DNA of 63,428 nt from Rhodocyclaceae bacterium (GTDB lineage: Bacteria > Pseudomonadota > Gammaproteobacteria > Burkholderiales > Rhodocyclaceae), in assembly GCA_020445785.1 (NCBI GenBank), contig JAGRFZ010000043.1, forward strand, positions 1 through 63,428. Direction: 5' to 3'. Below the pieces are notes generated by a model. That model was not told where the DNA came from, did no database searches, and saw nothing but the letters and a program-made list of their open reading frames with translations. Positions within the stretch are counted from its first letter, which is position 1. The number at the start of each line of letters is the position of its first letter. Below are positions 17,849 to 29,013 of this stretch, one piece after another. Made by a program: the position numbers and the translations under genes.

Positions 17849-20800
17849 ATGAACACATTCTTCAAGCCCGCCGAAAGGCTTCTCGGCAAATTCTCGCTTC
17901 CCGGAAAGATTGCCGCGATCGGTGCGGCCTTCCTGGCGATCGTAGCCATGCTGTACGGCTTCTTCCTGAACCAGCACAGGGCATCACTGGAATTTTCGAG
18001 CCGCGAGCGGGTTGGTGTCCAGGTGATTGCGCCGGTGATCGAGATCAGCGAGGCGCTGGGTCTGCATCGCGGACTGCGCTATCGGGCGATGCTCGGTGAG
18101 CCGGTTCCGGTGCCACGGATATCCGCTGCGCGCGCTCGGGCCGATGCGGCCTTCGCACAGGCCGCTGCCCAGTCGCAATCGTTCGAGGCGCTGTCCCTCG
18201 ATGCCGCCATTGCGGCCATCGGTCAGCGCTGGAGTTCTCTCGCCGCCGCCCGGGGCGGGCATCCGGGCGCCGACTTCGCGGCCCATTCGGAATTGCTCGA
18301 CGGGTTGGTCAAGCTGGTGGTCGACGCTGCGGACCGGTCCAATCTGACACTGGATCCGGACATCGATTCCTACTACTTGATGGACGCGGCGGCGTTTCGG
18401 CTGCCGGGACTGGTCGAGGGTACGCAGGCCAGCGGCAAGCTGGCGGCCGAGATCGCCCGGCGCGGCAACGCCGCAACCAGCGAGCGGGTCGCACTCGCGA
18501 GTTCGCTCGCACTTCTGGAGGAACAGCTCAACGCGGTTCGCGACGGAATGGGCAAAGTGGCCGCGGAAAATCCAGAAACGGCAAACTTGATTGCCGCCGC
18601 AGTCGCCGGCTATGTCGGCGCAGCGGGAGAATTCGACAAGATGCTGGGCGGCCAGATCGCTTCTTCCACAAACGTCAGTGTGCAGGAAGGAGGGGTTCGG
18701 CGTCTCACGGAAAAGACCGTCGAAAGCGGCATGCTCCTGTGGAAGTCGTCGCTGGCACAACTGGATCTGGCCCTCGAGCGCCGGATCTCCGCGATGCGAA
18801 TCCGGTTCTGGGAAGTCACTGGGATCGTCGTGCTGGCGCTTGCGGCGGCACTCTATCTGTTCCTCGCGGTGCGCAACTCCGTCGGCGGAGTCGCGGCACG
18901 CATTGCGGACGGCGCGCGCCGGGTCGCGGCCGGCGACCTTTCGTCGCCGATTACCTGCGAAAGTGGTGATGAGTTCGGCGCGATTGCCGGTGCGCTCAAC
19001 GACATGCGCACATCCCTCGGCGAACGCATCGCACGCGACGAAGAAGTCGCGGTCGAGAATCTGCGCATCCGAAACGCGTTGGATCGCGCTTCGGTGTGCC
19101 TGATGCTGGCCGACAGCGATGGGCAGATCACCTACGTCAACGACAGCGTCGTGACCATGCTGCGGGCGGCAGAACCCGAGATTCGCAAGTCGCTTCCCTC
19201 GTTTGCGGTCGATCGACTGCTCGGCGCGAACTTCGACCAGTTCCACAAGAACCCCGGCCACCAGCGCGGGCTGCTGGCCAATCTGAAGGAGACGCATTCG
19301 ACCGAGATCGTGGTCGGCAAGCTGAAGATGCAGCTCAAGGCCAGTCCGGTGGTCGACGCCGAAGGAAGGCGCCACGGGACCGTGCTCGAATGGAAGGATC
19401 GGACTGCCGAGGCGGCGACCGAGCACGAGCTTGCGGCGCTGGTCGAGGCGGCGATTGCCGGCGATTTCGGGCATCGCATCTCGCTCGAGGGCAAGGACGG
19501 CTTCTTCCGGCAACTGGCGGAAGGGATGAACAAGCTGACTACGGCGGTCGCGCGCGCGATCGAAGATGTCGGACTCGTGCTCAATTCGATGGCGCGCGGG
19601 GACTTGACGCGAAAGGTGGATGCCGACTATTCGGGCGGCCTCGGGCAGCTCAGGGACGACGTCAACGCCAGTGTCGACCAACTGCGTGCGGTGGTCTCTC
19701 GGATTCAGCAGGCCTCGGACGCGATCAAGGTTGCGGCCAGTGAAATTGCCGGGGGCAACCTCGAACTCTCGTCCCGCACCGAGGAGCAGGCGAGTTCGCT
19801 GCAGCAGACGGCCAGCTCGATGGAAGAAATCAACGACGCGGTGCGCCGCAACGCCGATGGTGCGCGCCAAGCCAACGAACTGGCGGTGTCCGCCAACTCG
19901 GTCGCAGGCCAAGGCCGCGCGACGGTCGACCGCGTGGTCGCCAACATGAACTCGATCCAGGATTCGTCGCGCAAGATTGCAGAAATCATCGGTGTGATCG
20001 ATTCCATCGCGTTCCAGACCAATATCCTTGCGCTCAACGCCGCCGTCGAGGCGGCCCGCGCAGGAGAGCAGGGGCGCGGCTTCGCGGTGGTCGCCTCGGA
20101 AGTCCGGAGCTTGGCACAGCGCAGCGCCCAGGCGGCGCGCGAGATCAAGGATCTCATCGACGACTCGGTGAAGAAGGTCGACGACGGTGCAGGTCTGGTG
20201 GATGACGCCGGCCGGACGATGGTCGACATCGTCGGCAACATCGAGGGCCTGACCCGGTTGGTCAACGGCATCGCCGATTCGAGCCGTCAGCAAAGTGATG
20301 GTATCGATCAAGTCACGCGCGCGGTGGGCGAAATGGATCAGGCGACCCAGCAGAACGCCGCCCTGGTGGAGCAGGCAGCCGCCGCCGCCGAGACCCTACG
20401 CGATCAGGCCGATTCGCTGGTGGCCGCAGTGGGCGCGTTCCGACTGGATGGCACTGTCATGGCCGAGGCCGCGCCTGTCGCTGCGGGAGGCGCCGGTACC
20501 GATTTCGATCGCATCATCCAGGCCCACATGCAGTGGAAGGTACGCCTTCGCGACTACGTCGATGGCAAAGGCGGACGGCTCGATGCCGCCGAGGTCGAAC
20601 GCGACGACAAATGCGAACTGGGGTGCTGGATTCACGGCGAGGGGCAGCGCTTTGCGCGCGACGCCTGCTTCGGCCGGCTTCGCGATACCCATGCCCGCTT
20701 TCACAAGTGTGCGGCGCACATCGTGCGGCTCCATGATCGCGGCGAGAAGACGCAGGCCGAGAGCACCTTGAGCGAAGAGTTCCCGCGCTTGGCGAGCACC

Positions 20801-20992
20801 ATCGTCCAGGAGATCCGCGAGCTCCGGCAACACGCCGACGGACCACGAACTGCGGTGCGTGCACCGACGCCGAGCACCGCCAAGCCGGCCAATCCGCCGA
20901 GCCATCGAGCTGCGCCAGCGCCAGCGCCGGCAAAGGCAGCACGTGGCGCGATTTCGGCAGCGGCCCTGCAGGACGAGTGGGAAGAATTCTGA
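17849..20992 (+). CDS. Methyl-accepting chemotaxis receptor with PAS and C-terminal zinc-binding CZB domain
   Basis: The protein has 1047 residues from the ATG; a GTG one codon earlier is also possible. In order it has TM1 (about 21-42), a large mostly helical periplasmic domain (43-320), TM2 (322-342), HAMP, a PAS domain (about 405-530), a further HAMP-like segment, the MCP signalling hairpin (tip about 717-765) and a CZB domain (about 885-995). The CZB domain has an HxxW/K start and the Cys in a CELGCW context that coordinates zinc with histidines. The last residues, EWEEF, match the xWxxF pentapeptide that docks CheR/CheB. CZB domains sense zinc or hypochlorous acid in other bacteria; the role here is inferred. 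Confidence 0.93.
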   Translation: MNTFFKPAERLLGKFSLPGKIAAIGAAFLAIVAMLYGFFLNQHRASLEFSSRERVGVQVIAPVIEISEALGLHRGLRYRAMLGEPVPVPRISAARARADAAFAQAAAQSQSFEALSLDAAIAAIGQRWSSLAAARGGHPGADFAAHSELLDGLVKLVVDAADRSNLTLDPDIDSYYLMDAAAFRLPGLVEGTQASGKLAAEIARRGNAATSERVALASSLALLEEQLNAVRDGMGKVAAENPETANLIAAAVAGYVGAAGEFDKMLGGQIASSTNVSVQEGGVRRLTEKTVESGMLLWKSSLAQLDLALERRISAMRIRFWEVTGIVVLALAAALYLFLAVRNSVGGVAARIADGARRVAAGDLSSPITCESGDEFGAIAGALNDMRTSLGERIARDEEVAVENLRIRNALDRASVCLMLADSDGQITYVNDSVVTMLRAAEPEIRKSLPSFAVDRLLGANFDQFHKNPGHQRGLLANLKETHSTEIVVGKLKMQLKASPVVDAEGRRHGTVLEWKDRTAEAATEHELAALVEAAIAGDFGHRISLEGKDGFFRQLAEGMNKLTTAVARAIEDVGLVLNSMARGDLTRKVDADYSGGLGQLRDDVNASVDQLRAVVSRIQQASDAIKVAASEIAGGNLELSSRTEEQASSLQQTASSMEEINDAVRRNADGARQANELAVSANSVAGQGRATVDRVVANMNSIQDSSRKIAEIIGVIDSIAFQTNILALNAAVEAARAGEQGRGFAVVASEVRSLAQRSAQAAREIKDLIDDSVKKVDDGAGLVDDAGRTMVDIVGNIEGLTRLVNGIADSSRQQSDGIDQVTRAVGEMDQATQQNAALVEQAAAAAETLRDQADSLVAAVGAFRLDGTVMAEAAPVAAGGAGTDFDRIIQAHMQWKVRLRDYVDGKGGRLDAAEVERDDKCELGCWIHGEGQRFARDACFGRLRDTHARFHKCAAHIVRLHDRGEKTQAESTLSEEFPRLASTIVQEIRELRQHADGPRTAVRAPTPSTAKPANPPSHRAAPAPAPAKAARGAISAAALQDEWEEF

Positions 20993-21048
20993 AGCCGTTG
21001 CATCCGAACCCGAACAACAGACAGCCGAATCTGCGAAGGCGAGAGACT

Positions 21049-23907
21049 ATGAAGATAAACATGCCCGTGACCCAGAACGAGGTGCCGCTCAACGAGCATC
21101 ACACCATCGTTTCGAAGACCGATCTGAAAGGGCAGATCACCTACATCAACCGTGACTTCATCGAGATTTCCGGCTTCGAGGAAAGTGAGCTGATCGGCAA
21201 GTCGCACAACATCGTCCGTCACCCGGACATGCCATCGGAAGCCTTTGCGGATCTGTGGGGCAATCTCAAGGCAGGTCGGCCGTGGAACGGACTGGTCAAG
21301 AATCGTTGCAAGAACGGTGACTACTACTGGGTCGAGGCGAATGCCGCGCCGCTCTGGGAAAACGGTCAGATCGTAGGCTACGTGTCGGTCCGGACGAAAG
21401 CACAGCCCGAGCAAATCCGGGCCGCATCGGAGGCCTACCGGCGCTTTCGGGAGGGCAAGGCCGCCGGCCTCGCGATCGAGAACGGCCAAGTGGTGCGCGT
21501 GCGCGGCCCGATCCGCCGGGCGATCGGCGCGCTCACGATCAAGAAGCGGCTCACCGTATTGATGGTGGCCGCCGGCGTCGGCCTCGCAGCGGTCGCGGGC
21601 ATCGGCTACAAGACGACCGTCGACAGTCTCGCCGGCGTCACCGACCTCAAGGACAAGTATCTCGGTCAGGCTGGCAAGTTCAGTGAGGTCGACGAGTTGT
21701 TGATGGGCAGCATGGGCGAACTGCAGTTCGCGCTTTCCCACAACCCGGTACTGCCATCGAGCAATCTGCACGATCACCCGATCGGGCGGCACCTCGAGGA
21801 GATCGACGAAAAGCTCACCGAGATGGATCGCGTACTCGGCGAACTGATCGGCCTGCAGTCCGAAGCGGGCCGGGTCGATCGGCTGCGTAGTTATCGCGAG
21901 TCCGTCGCTACGCTGCGGCGCGACGGCTTCGATCCGGCGATCGACATGCTACGCCGCGGGGCGTTCGATGCGGCCGGTGCACACCTCGCGCAGGTGCTGG
22001 TGCCCGCCTACGACGGCATCGAATCCCAGGCCGACGAGTTGCGCGAAGGCGTATTCACCGACGCCACCGCTGCCGTGCAGCGGGTGGCCGCGGCCGGCGA
22101 ACGCGGCGAGATCGTGCAGGTCGGCGTTGCCGGCGTCGCCCTGGCCCTGTTGCTGTGGCTCGGCTTGTCGGCGATCCGTGCCATCTGCGAGCCGCTGGCG
22201 CGCACCGTCAAGTACCTGCAGCAGCTCGCTGCCGGCGAGTTCGGCAACCGGATTCCGGTCGATCGCTACGACGAAATCGGCGACATGATGGCCGGGCTCA
22301 AGGCAATGCAGACCCAACTCGGCTTCGAGGTCCAGGACCAGATGCTGCGGGCAGCGGAGACCATGCGTATCAAGATCGGCCTGGACAACGTCCCGGATCC
22401 GGTGCGAATCGCCGATCCGAAGGGGCGGGTCCTGTATTGCAACAACGCGATGAAGGCCGTGATCGAGCGGGACCAGGCGGTCATTCGCGAGAAGATTCCG
22501 AATTTCTCGCCGGCGAGCTTCATAGGCTCGGACATCGCCCTCTTCTACGACGATCCGGCCGCGGCGCGTCAGCGGCTTGCCAACCTGCGCGAAACCGCAC
22601 GCTCGGAACTCGTGATCGGTGGTCGCCTGTATGCGCTGACCACCAGCCCGATCGTCGACGTGAGCGGAAACCGGCTCGGCAGCGTCGGCATCTGGCGCGA
22701 TCGGTCGGTGGAGGCCGCGATCGAGCAGGAAGTGTCGAACGTCGTCGGTGCGGCGGCGGCCGGCGATTTCACCCAGCGGCTGGCGATCGAAGGCAAGGAA
22801 GGCTTCTTCCTGCAGGTCAGCACGGGCCTGAACGACCTGATGGACACCACCGCGGAAGGTCTCGCCGACGTCGCGCGGCTGCTGGACGCGATCTCCCGTG
22901 GCGACCTGACCCAGTCCATCACGCGGGACTATCAGGGCACCTTCGGGCAGATCAAGGACGACTCCAACGCCACCGTCTCGCGCCTGCGGGAAGTGGTCGG
23001 ACGCATTCAGGAGGCGACCGACGCCATCAACACTGCGGCACAGGAGATCTCGGCGGGCAATACCGATCTGTCCTCCCGCACCGAGGAACAGGCCAGTTCT
23101 CTCGAAGAGACCGCGTCGTCGATGGAAGAGCTCAACGCGACGGTGCGTCAGAATGCCGAGAACGCCCACCAGGCCAACGAACTTGCGAACCAGTCGAACG
23201 AAGTGGCTGCACGCGGTGGCGACATGATGCAGCGTGTGGTCGAGACCATGCGTTCGATTCAGGAATCGTCCACCAAGATCGCCGACATCATCGGCGTGAT
23301 CGACTCGATCGCGTTCCAGACCAACATCCTGGCGCTCAATGCGGCGGTCGAGGCCGCGCGTGCCGGCGAACAGGGCAGGGGCTTTGCAGTGGTCGCGTCC
23401 GAGGTCCGCAGTCTGGCGCAACGCAGTGCCCAGGCCGCCAAGGAGATCAAGGGCCTGATCGACGATTCGGTCGGCAAGGTCGAGGGCGGTGCGGCACTGG
23501 TGGACAACGCGGGCAACACGATGCAGGAAGTGGTGAACAACTTCCAGCAATTGGCGGCGCTGGTGACCGGCATCGCGGGGGCAAGCCGCGAGCAAAGTGC
23601 CGGCATCGAGCAGGTGACGCAAGCGGTCGGCCAGATGGACGAGGTCACCCAGCAGAACGCGGCGCTGGTCGAAGAGGCCGCCGCCGCGGCAGAGAGCCTC
23701 GAAGAACAGGCGCGAGGATTGCAGAACGCGGTCTCGATGTTCCGCATGGACGGTGGCGTACCGTCGGCCGATGCCGCAAACGCGACGGCGTCCAACGTTC
23801 GATCGTTCCCGGCGCGCAGCGCGAAGCCGGCGGCATCCCGCAGCGCGTCGCCGATGGTGGCGAGGCAGGGCGGCTCCGACGTCACTGACGAATGGGAGGC
23901 ATTTTGA
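21049..23907 (+). CDS. Aer-like receptor: N-terminal PAS, two TM segments, HAMP, second PAS, MCP domain
   Basis: The protein has 952 residues. An N-terminal Aer-type PAS domain (about 1-115: [30 protein letters not shown]) would bind FAD or another redox cofactor. TM1 (about 168-190) and TM2 (about 354-376) enclose a roughly 160-residue periplasmic part, unlike E. coli Aer, which has almost none. HAMP, a second PAS (about 437-560) and the MCP hairpin follow. The C-terminus EWEAF is a CheR/CheB docking pentapeptide. The ATG was chosen for its GAAGGCGAG site; upstream in-frame codons overlap the previous gene's end. The cheR start overlaps its stop, so the receptor and its methyltransferase are coupled. 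Confidence 0.92.
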   Translation: MKINMPVTQNEVPLNEHHTIVSKTDLKGQITYINRDFIEISGFEESELIGKSHNIVRHPDMPSEAFADLWGNLKAGRPWNGLVKNRCKNGDYYWVEANAAPLWENGQIVGYVSVRTKAQPEQIRAASEAYRRFREGKAAGLAIENGQVVRVRGPIRRAIGALTIKKRLTVLMVAAGVGLAAVAGIGYKTTVDSLAGVTDLKDKYLGQAGKFSEVDELLMGSMGELQFALSHNPVLPSSNLHDHPIGRHLEEIDEKLTEMDRVLGELIGLQSEAGRVDRLRSYRESVATLRRDGFDPAIDMLRRGAFDAAGAHLAQVLVPAYDGIESQADELREGVFTDATAAVQRVAAAGERGEIVQVGVAGVALALLLWLGLSAIRAICEPLARTVKYLQQLAAGEFGNRIPVDRYDEIGDMMAGLKAMQTQLGFEVQDQMLRAAETMRIKIGLDNVPDPVRIADPKGRVLYCNNAMKAVIERDQAVIREKIPNFSPASFIGSDIALFYDDPAAARQRLANLRETARSELVIGGRLYALTTSPIVDVSGNRLGSVGIWRDRSVEAAIEQEVSNVVGAAAAGDFTQRLAIEGKEGFFLQVSTGLNDLMDTTAEGLADVARLLDAISRGDLTQSITRDYQGTFGQIKDDSNATVSRLREVVGRIQEATDAINTAAQEISAGNTDLSSRTEEQASSLEETASSMEELNATVRQNAENAHQANELANQSNEVAARGGDMMQRVVETMRSIQESSTKIADIIGVIDSIAFQTNILALNAAVEAARAGEQGRGFAVVASEVRSLAQRSAQAAKEIKGLIDDSVGKVEGGAALVDNAGNTMQEVVNNFQQLAALVTGIAGASREQSAGIEQVTQAVGQMDEVTQQNAALVEEAAAAAESLEEQARGLQNAVSMFRMDGGVPSADAANATASNVRSFPARSAKPAASRSASPMVARQGGSDVTDEWEAF

Positions 23908-24863
23908 ACCTCAGATTCGGTTCCGCAGGCGGCGCCCGTCCGCCACGGGAGGCAGATGCCGACCCGTCGCCGACCGGCGCCAAGGCACTGAGCCGGGCGG
24001 TCCAGGCGAAACTCGCCGACGAGTCCCGCTCGGCGGCGCGAACCCGCGAGTTCGTGTTCACCGACGCGGATTTCGAGAAGATCCGCAAGCTGATCTACCA
24101 GCACGCGGGAATTTCGCTGGCGCCGGTCAAGCAGGACATGGTCTATAGTCGCCTCGCCCGCCGCCTGCGGGCGCGTGGCGACAAGACCTTCGCCGACTAT
24201 CTGGCCCGCCTCGAGAAGGATGGCGGGGAATGGGAAACCTTCGTCAATTCGCTGACGACGAACCTGACCTCGTTCTTTCGCGAATCGCATCATTTCGACA
24301 TCCTCGCCGAGCATCTGCGCAAGCGCTCGGCAACGAAGCCGCTGCGGATCTGGTGCGCGGCCGCGTCCACCGGCGAGGAACCCTATTCGATCGCGATCAC
24401 GGTGTGCGAGGCGTTGCAGACGACGTCGCCGGCAGTGGAGATCTGGGCGAGCGACATCGACACCAACGTCCTCGCCCACGGCCAGCAGGGTGTCTATGCA
24501 CTGGAACGCATCGAGCGGATGTCGAAGGAACGGGTCGAGCGTTTCTTCCTGCGGGGCAAGGGTGAACGGCAGGGATTCGCCAAGGTGCGGCCGGAACTGC
24601 AAAAGATGATCCGCTTCCAGCGCATCAATCTTCTCGAAGGCAATTGGGGTCTGCAGGGGCCGTTCGATGCGATCTTCTGCCGCAACGTCATGATCTACTT
24701 CGACAAGCCGACCCAGTACCAGATCCTGCAGCGATTCGTCCCGCTGTTGAAGGCGGACGGCTTGCTGTTCGCGGGGCATTCCGAAAGCTTCATGCATGCC
24801 TCCGACCTGCTGCGTTCGCGGGGTAGAACCGTCTACGAGAGGGCCGATGCCTGCCGCGCATGA
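23892..24863 (+). CDS. cheR: Chemotaxis methyltransferase CheR
   Basis: The protein has 323 residues. A low-complexity start (about 1-50) leads into the CheR N-terminal helical domain and the SAM-dependent methyltransferase domain, with TNLTSFFRE, the SAM motif [13 protein letters not shown] and [14 protein letters not shown]. It methylates receptor glutamates using SAM. The ATG at 23892 overlaps the receptor stop by 16 bp. A TTG at 23904, four bases after a GGGAGG sequence and overlapping the receptor stop as TTGA, is a good alternative start. The cheD start overlaps its 3' end by 17 bp. Confidence 0.95.
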   Translation: MGGILNLRFGSAGGARPPREADADPSPTGAKALSRAVQAKLADESRSAARTREFVFTDADFEKIRKLIYQHAGISLAPVKQDMVYSRLARRLRARGDKTFADYLARLEKDGGEWETFVNSLTTNLTSFFRESHHFDILAEHLRKRSATKPLRIWCAAASTGEEPYSIAITVCEALQTTSPAVEIWASDIDTNVLAHGQQGVYALERIERMSKERVERFFLRGKGERQGFAKVRPELQKMIRFQRINLLEGNWGLQGPFDAIFCRNVMIYFDKPTQYQILQRFVPLLKADGLLFAGHSESFMHASDLLRSRGRTVYERADACRA

Positions 24864-25464
24864 ACCCGAATTCTCCGAACACCTGGCCACCAACCGCTAT
24901 TTCGACCGAACCTTCAGTCGCGATGCCGTGAAGGTCCTTCCGGGCGAGTATTTCGTCGCCACCACGGATCTGGTCATGGTCACCGTGCTCGGATCCTGTG
25001 TCTCGGCCTGCATCCGCGACCGGGAGAAGGGTATCGGCGGCATGAATCACTTCATGCTGCCGGAAGGCGGCCAGTCCGGTCTGACGTCTTCGTCCGCCCG
25101 CTATGGCGCCTATGCCATGGAAGTCCTGCTCAATCACCTGCTGAAGCTCGGCGCACGACGCCACGCGCTGGAAGCGAAAGTCTTCGGTGGCGGACAGGTC
25201 ATGGCCTCGCTGACGAAGAGCCAGGTCGGCGAAAAAAATGCTGAATTCGTTCTCAACTACTTGCAGTTGGAGTCGATACCTGTAGTGGCACGCGACCTGC
25301 TCGATGTCTATCCGCGCAAGGTCTATTTCTTTCCAGCCAACGGACGCGTGATGCAGAAGAAACTGGTAACGATGCACAACGACACTGTCGCCGAACGCGA
25401 AAGCGAATACGCACGACGCCTCAACCGGGTCTCGATCGAAGGCGACGTGGAACTCTTCGGTTGA
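24847..25464 (+). CDS. cheD: Chemoreceptor glutamine deamidase CheD
   Basis: The protein has 205 residues. The catalytic pair is C51 ([10 protein letters not shown]) and H68 (GGMNHFMLP), 17 residues apart as in characterised CheD enzymes. CheD deamidates receptor glutamines to create methylation sites and can also act on CheC where that exists. No CheC is seen here, so deamidation of the local receptors is the likely job. The ATG lies inside the cheR 3' end. The final codons overlap a TTG that could be a start for cheB. Confidence 0.94.
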   Translation: MPAAHEPEFSEHLATNRYFDRTFSRDAVKVLPGEYFVATTDLVMVTVLGSCVSACIRDREKGIGGMNHFMLPEGGQSGLTSSSARYGAYAMEVLLNHLLKLGARRHALEAKVFGGGQVMASLTKSQVGEKNAEFVLNYLQLESIPVVARDLLDVYPRKVYFFPANGRVMQKKLVTMHNDTVAERESEYARRLNRVSIEGDVELFG

Positions 25465-25469
25465 ACGCC

Positions 25470-26528
25470 ATGGCGATTCGGGTACTCATCGTCGACGATT
25501 CCGCCGTCATGCGCAGCCTGCTCACCGAGTTGATCGGTGGCGGGCCGGATCTCACCGTGGTCGGCGCCGCGCCGGATCCCCTGGCTGCGCGGGAGATGAT
25601 CAAGAGCCTCAATCCCGATGTCCTCACGCTGGACGTCGAGATGCCCAAGATGGATGGTCTCGACTTCCTCGAGCGGCTGATGCGACTGCGCCCGATGCCG
25701 GTTCTGATGATTTCGACCCTGACCGAAAAGGGCTCGGAAACGACGCTGCGCGCCCTCGAGCTCGGTGCGGTGGATTTCCTCGCGAAGCCCGGCCGGTCCG
25801 TCGAGATCCTCGACTATGGCGAGGAGATCCGCGAAAAGATCCGTGCCGCCCATCAGGCGCGCATCCGAGCCCGGCCGCGCCAGGAGGCGACCAGCCACCG
25901 GAAGGCCGGTTCGAGTGTCCGGCTCGATCCGCGAACCATCCGGGAGCGCCTGATCCTGATCGGCGCTTCGACCGGCGGCACCGAAGCGATCAAGGATGTG
26001 CTCACCGGGTTGCCCGGCGGATGCCCGCCGGTGCTGATGGTCCAGCATATGCCCGAAATGTTCACCGGTTCGTTTGCGCGTCGGCTCGACAGCCTGTGCG
26101 AACTCACGGTCAAGGAAGCCGAGCACGGCGAGGCCCTGCAGCCGGGCGTGGCCTATCTGGCGCCGGGCCACTCGCACCTGTTGCTGGTGAAACGGGGTGG
26201 CGTGCTGCGCTGCGAGTTGTCGCGCTCGGAGCCGGTCAACCGGCACCGTCCCGCGGTCGATGTGCTGTTCGAGTCGGCCGCGCCGCTGGTCGGTGCGCAG
26301 GCGGTGGCGGCCCTGCTGACCGGCATGGGAAAGGATGGCGCCAAGGGATTGTTGAGTCTGAAGCGGGCAGGCGCATGGACGATTGCCCAGGACGAGGCGA
26401 GTTGCGTGGTCTATGGCATGCCGCGCGAGGCTGCCGCGATCGGCGCCACGTCGGAAATCGTCGGCCTCAAGGACGTGGCGGCCCATGTGCTTCGACGTCT
26501 CGCCGGTGACGTCAGGCGAATCGCATGA
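25470..26528 (+). CDS. cheB: Chemotaxis methylesterase/response regulator CheB
   Basis: The protein has 352 residues from the ATG; a TTG nine bases earlier overlaps the cheD stop and is possible. The receiver domain has D9/D10 and the phosphorylation site D55. The esterase domain carries the catalytic triad S167 (GASTGG), H193 (QHMP) and D289 (GMGKDGAKG). CheB removes receptor methyl groups when phosphorylated by CheA, balancing CheR. The order cheR-cheD-cheB is conserved in many Betaproteobacteria. A STAS gene follows 55 bp downstream. Confidence 0.96.
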   Translation: MAIRVLIVDDSAVMRSLLTELIGGGPDLTVVGAAPDPLAAREMIKSLNPDVLTLDVEMPKMDGLDFLERLMRLRPMPVLMISTLTEKGSETTLRALELGAVDFLAKPGRSVEILDYGEEIREKIRAAHQARIRARPRQEATSHRKAGSSVRLDPRTIRERLILIGASTGGTEAIKDVLTGLPGGCPPVLMVQHMPEMFTGSFARRLDSLCELTVKEAEHGEALQPGVAYLAPGHSHLLLVKRGGVLRCELSRSEPVNRHRPAVDVLFESAAPLVGAQAVAALLTGMGKDGAKGLLSLKRAGAWTIAQDEASCVVYGMPREAAAIGATSEIVGLKDVAAHVLRRLAGDVRRIA

Positions 26529-26583
26529 ACTGGACGGCCCTCGTCGAGGGCAGAGAACCCTGAAAATCAACGGAGATCAGAAA

Positions 26584-26889
26584 ATGGATGCGTCGGTACA
26601 GGCCAACGATGATGCGGCGGTGATTCGACTGGCAGGTCGATTCGATTTCAATGCGCACCGGGAATTCCGCGACGCCGTCGAGAAGTCGCTCGACGGTGCG
26701 GCCGCGAAGCCGATTCGCGTCGAACTCGGCGGTGTGACCTACCTCGACAGTTCCGCGCTCGGAATGCTCTTGATGCTGCGTGACAAGGCCAAGGCGGCGA
26801 ATCGCGCGGTGTCCCTGTCCGGCGCACAGGGAAGCGTCAAACAGGTTTTGGACATTGCCAACTTCGGCAAGCTGTTCTCGATTTCCTGA
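26584..26889 (+). CDS. STAS-domain protein (anti-sigma factor antagonist-like)
   Basis: This 101-residue single STAS domain carries the canonical switch segment YLDSSALGMLL, where the first serine of DSS is the phosphorylation position in SpoIIAA/RsbV proteins. By family knowledge it would bind and inhibit an anti-sigma kinase in its unphosphorylated form. No SpoIIAB/RsbW kinase or PP2C phosphatase gene is present in the window, so its partner is unknown. It follows cheB in the same transcript and is closed by a strong terminator. The ATG is preceded by a GGAGATCAG ribosome-binding site. Confidence 0.9.
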   Translation: MDASVQANDDAAVIRLAGRFDFNAHREFRDAVEKSLDGAAAKPIRVELGGVTYLDSSALGMLLMLRDKAKAANRAVSLSGAQGSVKQVLDIANFGKLFSIS

Positions 26890-26966
26890 GTTCGTCGGCC
26901 GTCTTCCGTCGCTAACCGGCTCGGGGCGCCCTGCGGTGTCCCGGTCGCGGTTTCCGGACGGGCTCG

Positions 26967-27006
26967 GAGGTCGGATGCGGCAGCGCGCCGCGTCCGGCCT
27001 CTTTTT
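26967..27006 (+). terminator. Rho-independent terminator after the STAS gene
   Basis: The 15-bp stem arms are 26967-26981 and 26987-27001 (GAGGTCGGATGCGGC pairing with GCCGCGTCCGGCCTC, two G-T pairs), with a 5-nt loop and five T residues. It ends the cheW-to-STAS unit. Confidence 0.92.
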
Positions 27007-27159
27007 GCGTGCACTGGTGGGGGGCCGGCCCCCCCGGATGCCTCGTATCCCGCGGTGCTCCTCAAGTCGATACTCGGCCGTCCGTTGTTACAGGGAATTC
27101 GAGCCGCGCCGGTCGGCGCATAAAGGCCACGGCAGGAAAAAGCCTCAGGAGACACGAGC

Positions 27160-28833
27160 ATGGCCAGGCAACTCGCAACCCTAGTCGGCGTGATCGCATT
27201 CCTCGTCGGCATCGCGACCGGCCTGTTGGCCGGTGCGAGCGGTGCCGCGCTGTATGTCCCATCCGCGACCGCGGCCGTGGTCGTGGCAGTGGCTTCCTAC
27301 ATCGCGATCCACAAGGTCTATGTGAAGCCCTTGCTGCACATGGCCGAGACGATATTGTCGATGCAGCGCGACGGCGACCTCACGGTTCGTGTGTCGGAGC
27401 GGTCCCGGGGCGTCGGCCTGGTGGCGACCCAGTTCAATCTGTTGATCGAGAGCATTCAGGGCATCGTCGGCAAGGTCATATTCGACGCGCGACGGGTCGG
27501 CCAAGCGTCCGACCAGCTTCGCTTCCACGCCGAATCCGTCGCTACCGGTTCGTCGCAGCAGAAGGCGGCAGCCGAGGAGATGGTCCGGGCAATGGACGAG
27601 ATGCGCCACGGCGTCGACACGGTGGCCGATCATTCGCGACAGACCTCCGACAATGCCGAGGAGGCCCAAGCGCTCTCGGCCGAAGGGATGCGGGTGGTCA
27701 GCGAGGTTTCGACGGAAATCGAGCGAATTGCCGGTACCGTCGAGCAATCGGCCCAGTTGATTGCCGCCCTCGGGGAGCGCTCCGACGAGATCAGCGGCAT
27801 CGTCGGGGTAATTCGCGAGATCGCCGACCAGACTAATCTATTGGCGCTCAATGCGGCGATCGAGGCGGCGCGGGCCGGCGAGCAGGGAAGAGGCTTCGCG
27901 GTCGTAGCCGACGAGGTTCGCAAGCTTGCGGAACGGACCGCGGGCGCCACCTCCGAAATCACCACGGTGATCACGGTGATCCAGGACGAGACCCAGCGCG
28001 CGATCACATCGATCCGGGCCGGCAGCGAGCAGGCGCATGACGGAGCCCTGTCGGCGCGACGGGCTGCCGAGTCGCTGGAGAACATCAGCGCGGGCGCCAG
28101 CCGGACGATGCAGAGCGTATCTGCGATCGCGGCCGCGGTGGCGCAACAGGGGCGCGAATCTGCCGTCGTCTGCGGGCACGTCGCCCAGATCATGAAGATG
28201 GTCGAGAGCAACACCCACGAGGCGGGCGAAACGCTCGGCGAAGCGCATCAGTTGCAGAGCCTCGCGGTCAACCTGCAGGGCATCGACATGGTGTTCAAAC
28301 TGGGCGACGTCGGCGAGAACGCGATCGCGGTGCACGACCGCATGCCGAGCCTGGTGACGGCTGCAGCCGGCGAACTCGCTCGCGTGCTCGAGGAAGCGCT
28401 CGTCGACGGGCGCATCGACGAGGCGGAACTGTTCGAGCCGCGCTACGATCCGATCCCGAACACCCGGCCGGAGAAGTACCACACCGGCTTCGATCGGGTC
28501 ACGGACGATATCTTCCCGCAAGTCCAGGAGTCGGTGCTGGGTGCCAATCCCGATCTCGTGTATGCGATCGGTTGCGACCAGCGCGGCTACGTGCCGACCC
28601 ACAACAAGCGCTTTGCCCAGCCGCTGACCGGCAATCCGGAAAAGGACGTCGTCGCCAACCGGACCAAGCGCATCTTCGACGATCCGGTCGGGCGCCAGTG
28701 CGGCAGGCACACGCTGCCCTTCCTGATCCAGACCTATCGACGCGATACCGGCGAGATCATGCACGACATTTCGGCGCCGGTCCGGGTCCGTGGCCGCCAT
28801 TGGGGAGGCTTCCGCATTGGCTATCGTGCCTAG
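27160..28833 (+). CDS. Receptor with N-terminal anchor and C-terminal cytosolic Cache-like sensor domain
   Basis: The protein has 557 residues. Two adjacent N-terminal hydrophobic segments (about 5-28 and 33-54) leave no periplasmic sensor. A HAMP-like region and the MCP hairpin follow ([22 protein letters not shown] at about 225-246). After the signalling domain comes a folded region of about 140 residues (420-557), with [15 protein letters not shown] and a final [12 protein letters not shown]. It resembles the Cache-like module placed behind the MCP domain in some proteobacterial receptors. Sensing would therefore be cytosolic and from the far end of the molecule. It starts a new unit after the STAS terminator. 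The ligand is unknown. Confidence 0.88.
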   Translation: MARQLATLVGVIAFLVGIATGLLAGASGAALYVPSATAAVVVAVASYIAIHKVYVKPLLHMAETILSMQRDGDLTVRVSERSRGVGLVATQFNLLIESIQGIVGKVIFDARRVGQASDQLRFHAESVATGSSQQKAAAEEMVRAMDEMRHGVDTVADHSRQTSDNAEEAQALSAEGMRVVSEVSTEIERIAGTVEQSAQLIAALGERSDEISGIVGVIREIADQTNLLALNAAIEAARAGEQGRGFAVVADEVRKLAERTAGATSEITTVITVIQDETQRAITSIRAGSEQAHDGALSARRAAESLENISAGASRTMQSVSAIAAAVAQQGRESAVVCGHVAQIMKMVESNTHEAGETLGEAHQLQSLAVNLQGIDMVFKLGDVGENAIAVHDRMPSLVTAAAGELARVLEEALVDGRIDEAELFEPRYDPIPNTRPEKYHTGFDRVTDDIFPQVQESVLGANPDLVYAIGCDQRGYVPTHNKRFAQPLTGNPEKDVVANRTKRIFDDPVGRQCGRHTLPFLIQTYRRDTGEIMHDISAPVRVRGRHWGGFRIGYRA

Positions 28834-28926
28834 GACGCTGACGCTACGCAACGCGGCAACGTCCCTGCGCTATCCCACCGGCGTTGCGCGGGGCCGCATT
28901 TGCCCTGCCTGCCGCCACGAAACCCC

Positions 28927-28953
28927 TCAAGTCAAAACGTCGCCTGCCGTAAT
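28927..28953 (+). promoter_or_regulatory. Weak candidate sigma-28 promoter upstream of the cheV pair
   Basis: TCAAGTCA (28927-28934), an exact 11-bp spacer and GCCGTAAT (28946-28953) resemble the FliA consensus with 10 of 16 matches. The TCAAGT start also appears in the motAB promoter candidate. It lies 60 bp upstream of the first cheV ATG. The match is weak and could be chance. Confidence 0.3.
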
Positions 28954-29013
28954 CAGGGACACCAATTCGAGCCCCGCCGGGACCTGTTCGGCGGAGTCTG
29001 TCGGAGAAGCCAG

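Noticed and set aside
27062-27088. TCAAGTCG-N11-TCCGTTGT upstream of the receptor at 27160 as a FliA promoter
   Set aside because: Spacing is right but only 9 of 16 positions match, and the -10 is poor; kept only as a remark with the cheV candidate.
28848-28900. GCAACGC/GCGTTGC inverted repeat after the receptor at 27160 as a terminator
   Set aside because: The loop is about 30 nt and no T tract follows.
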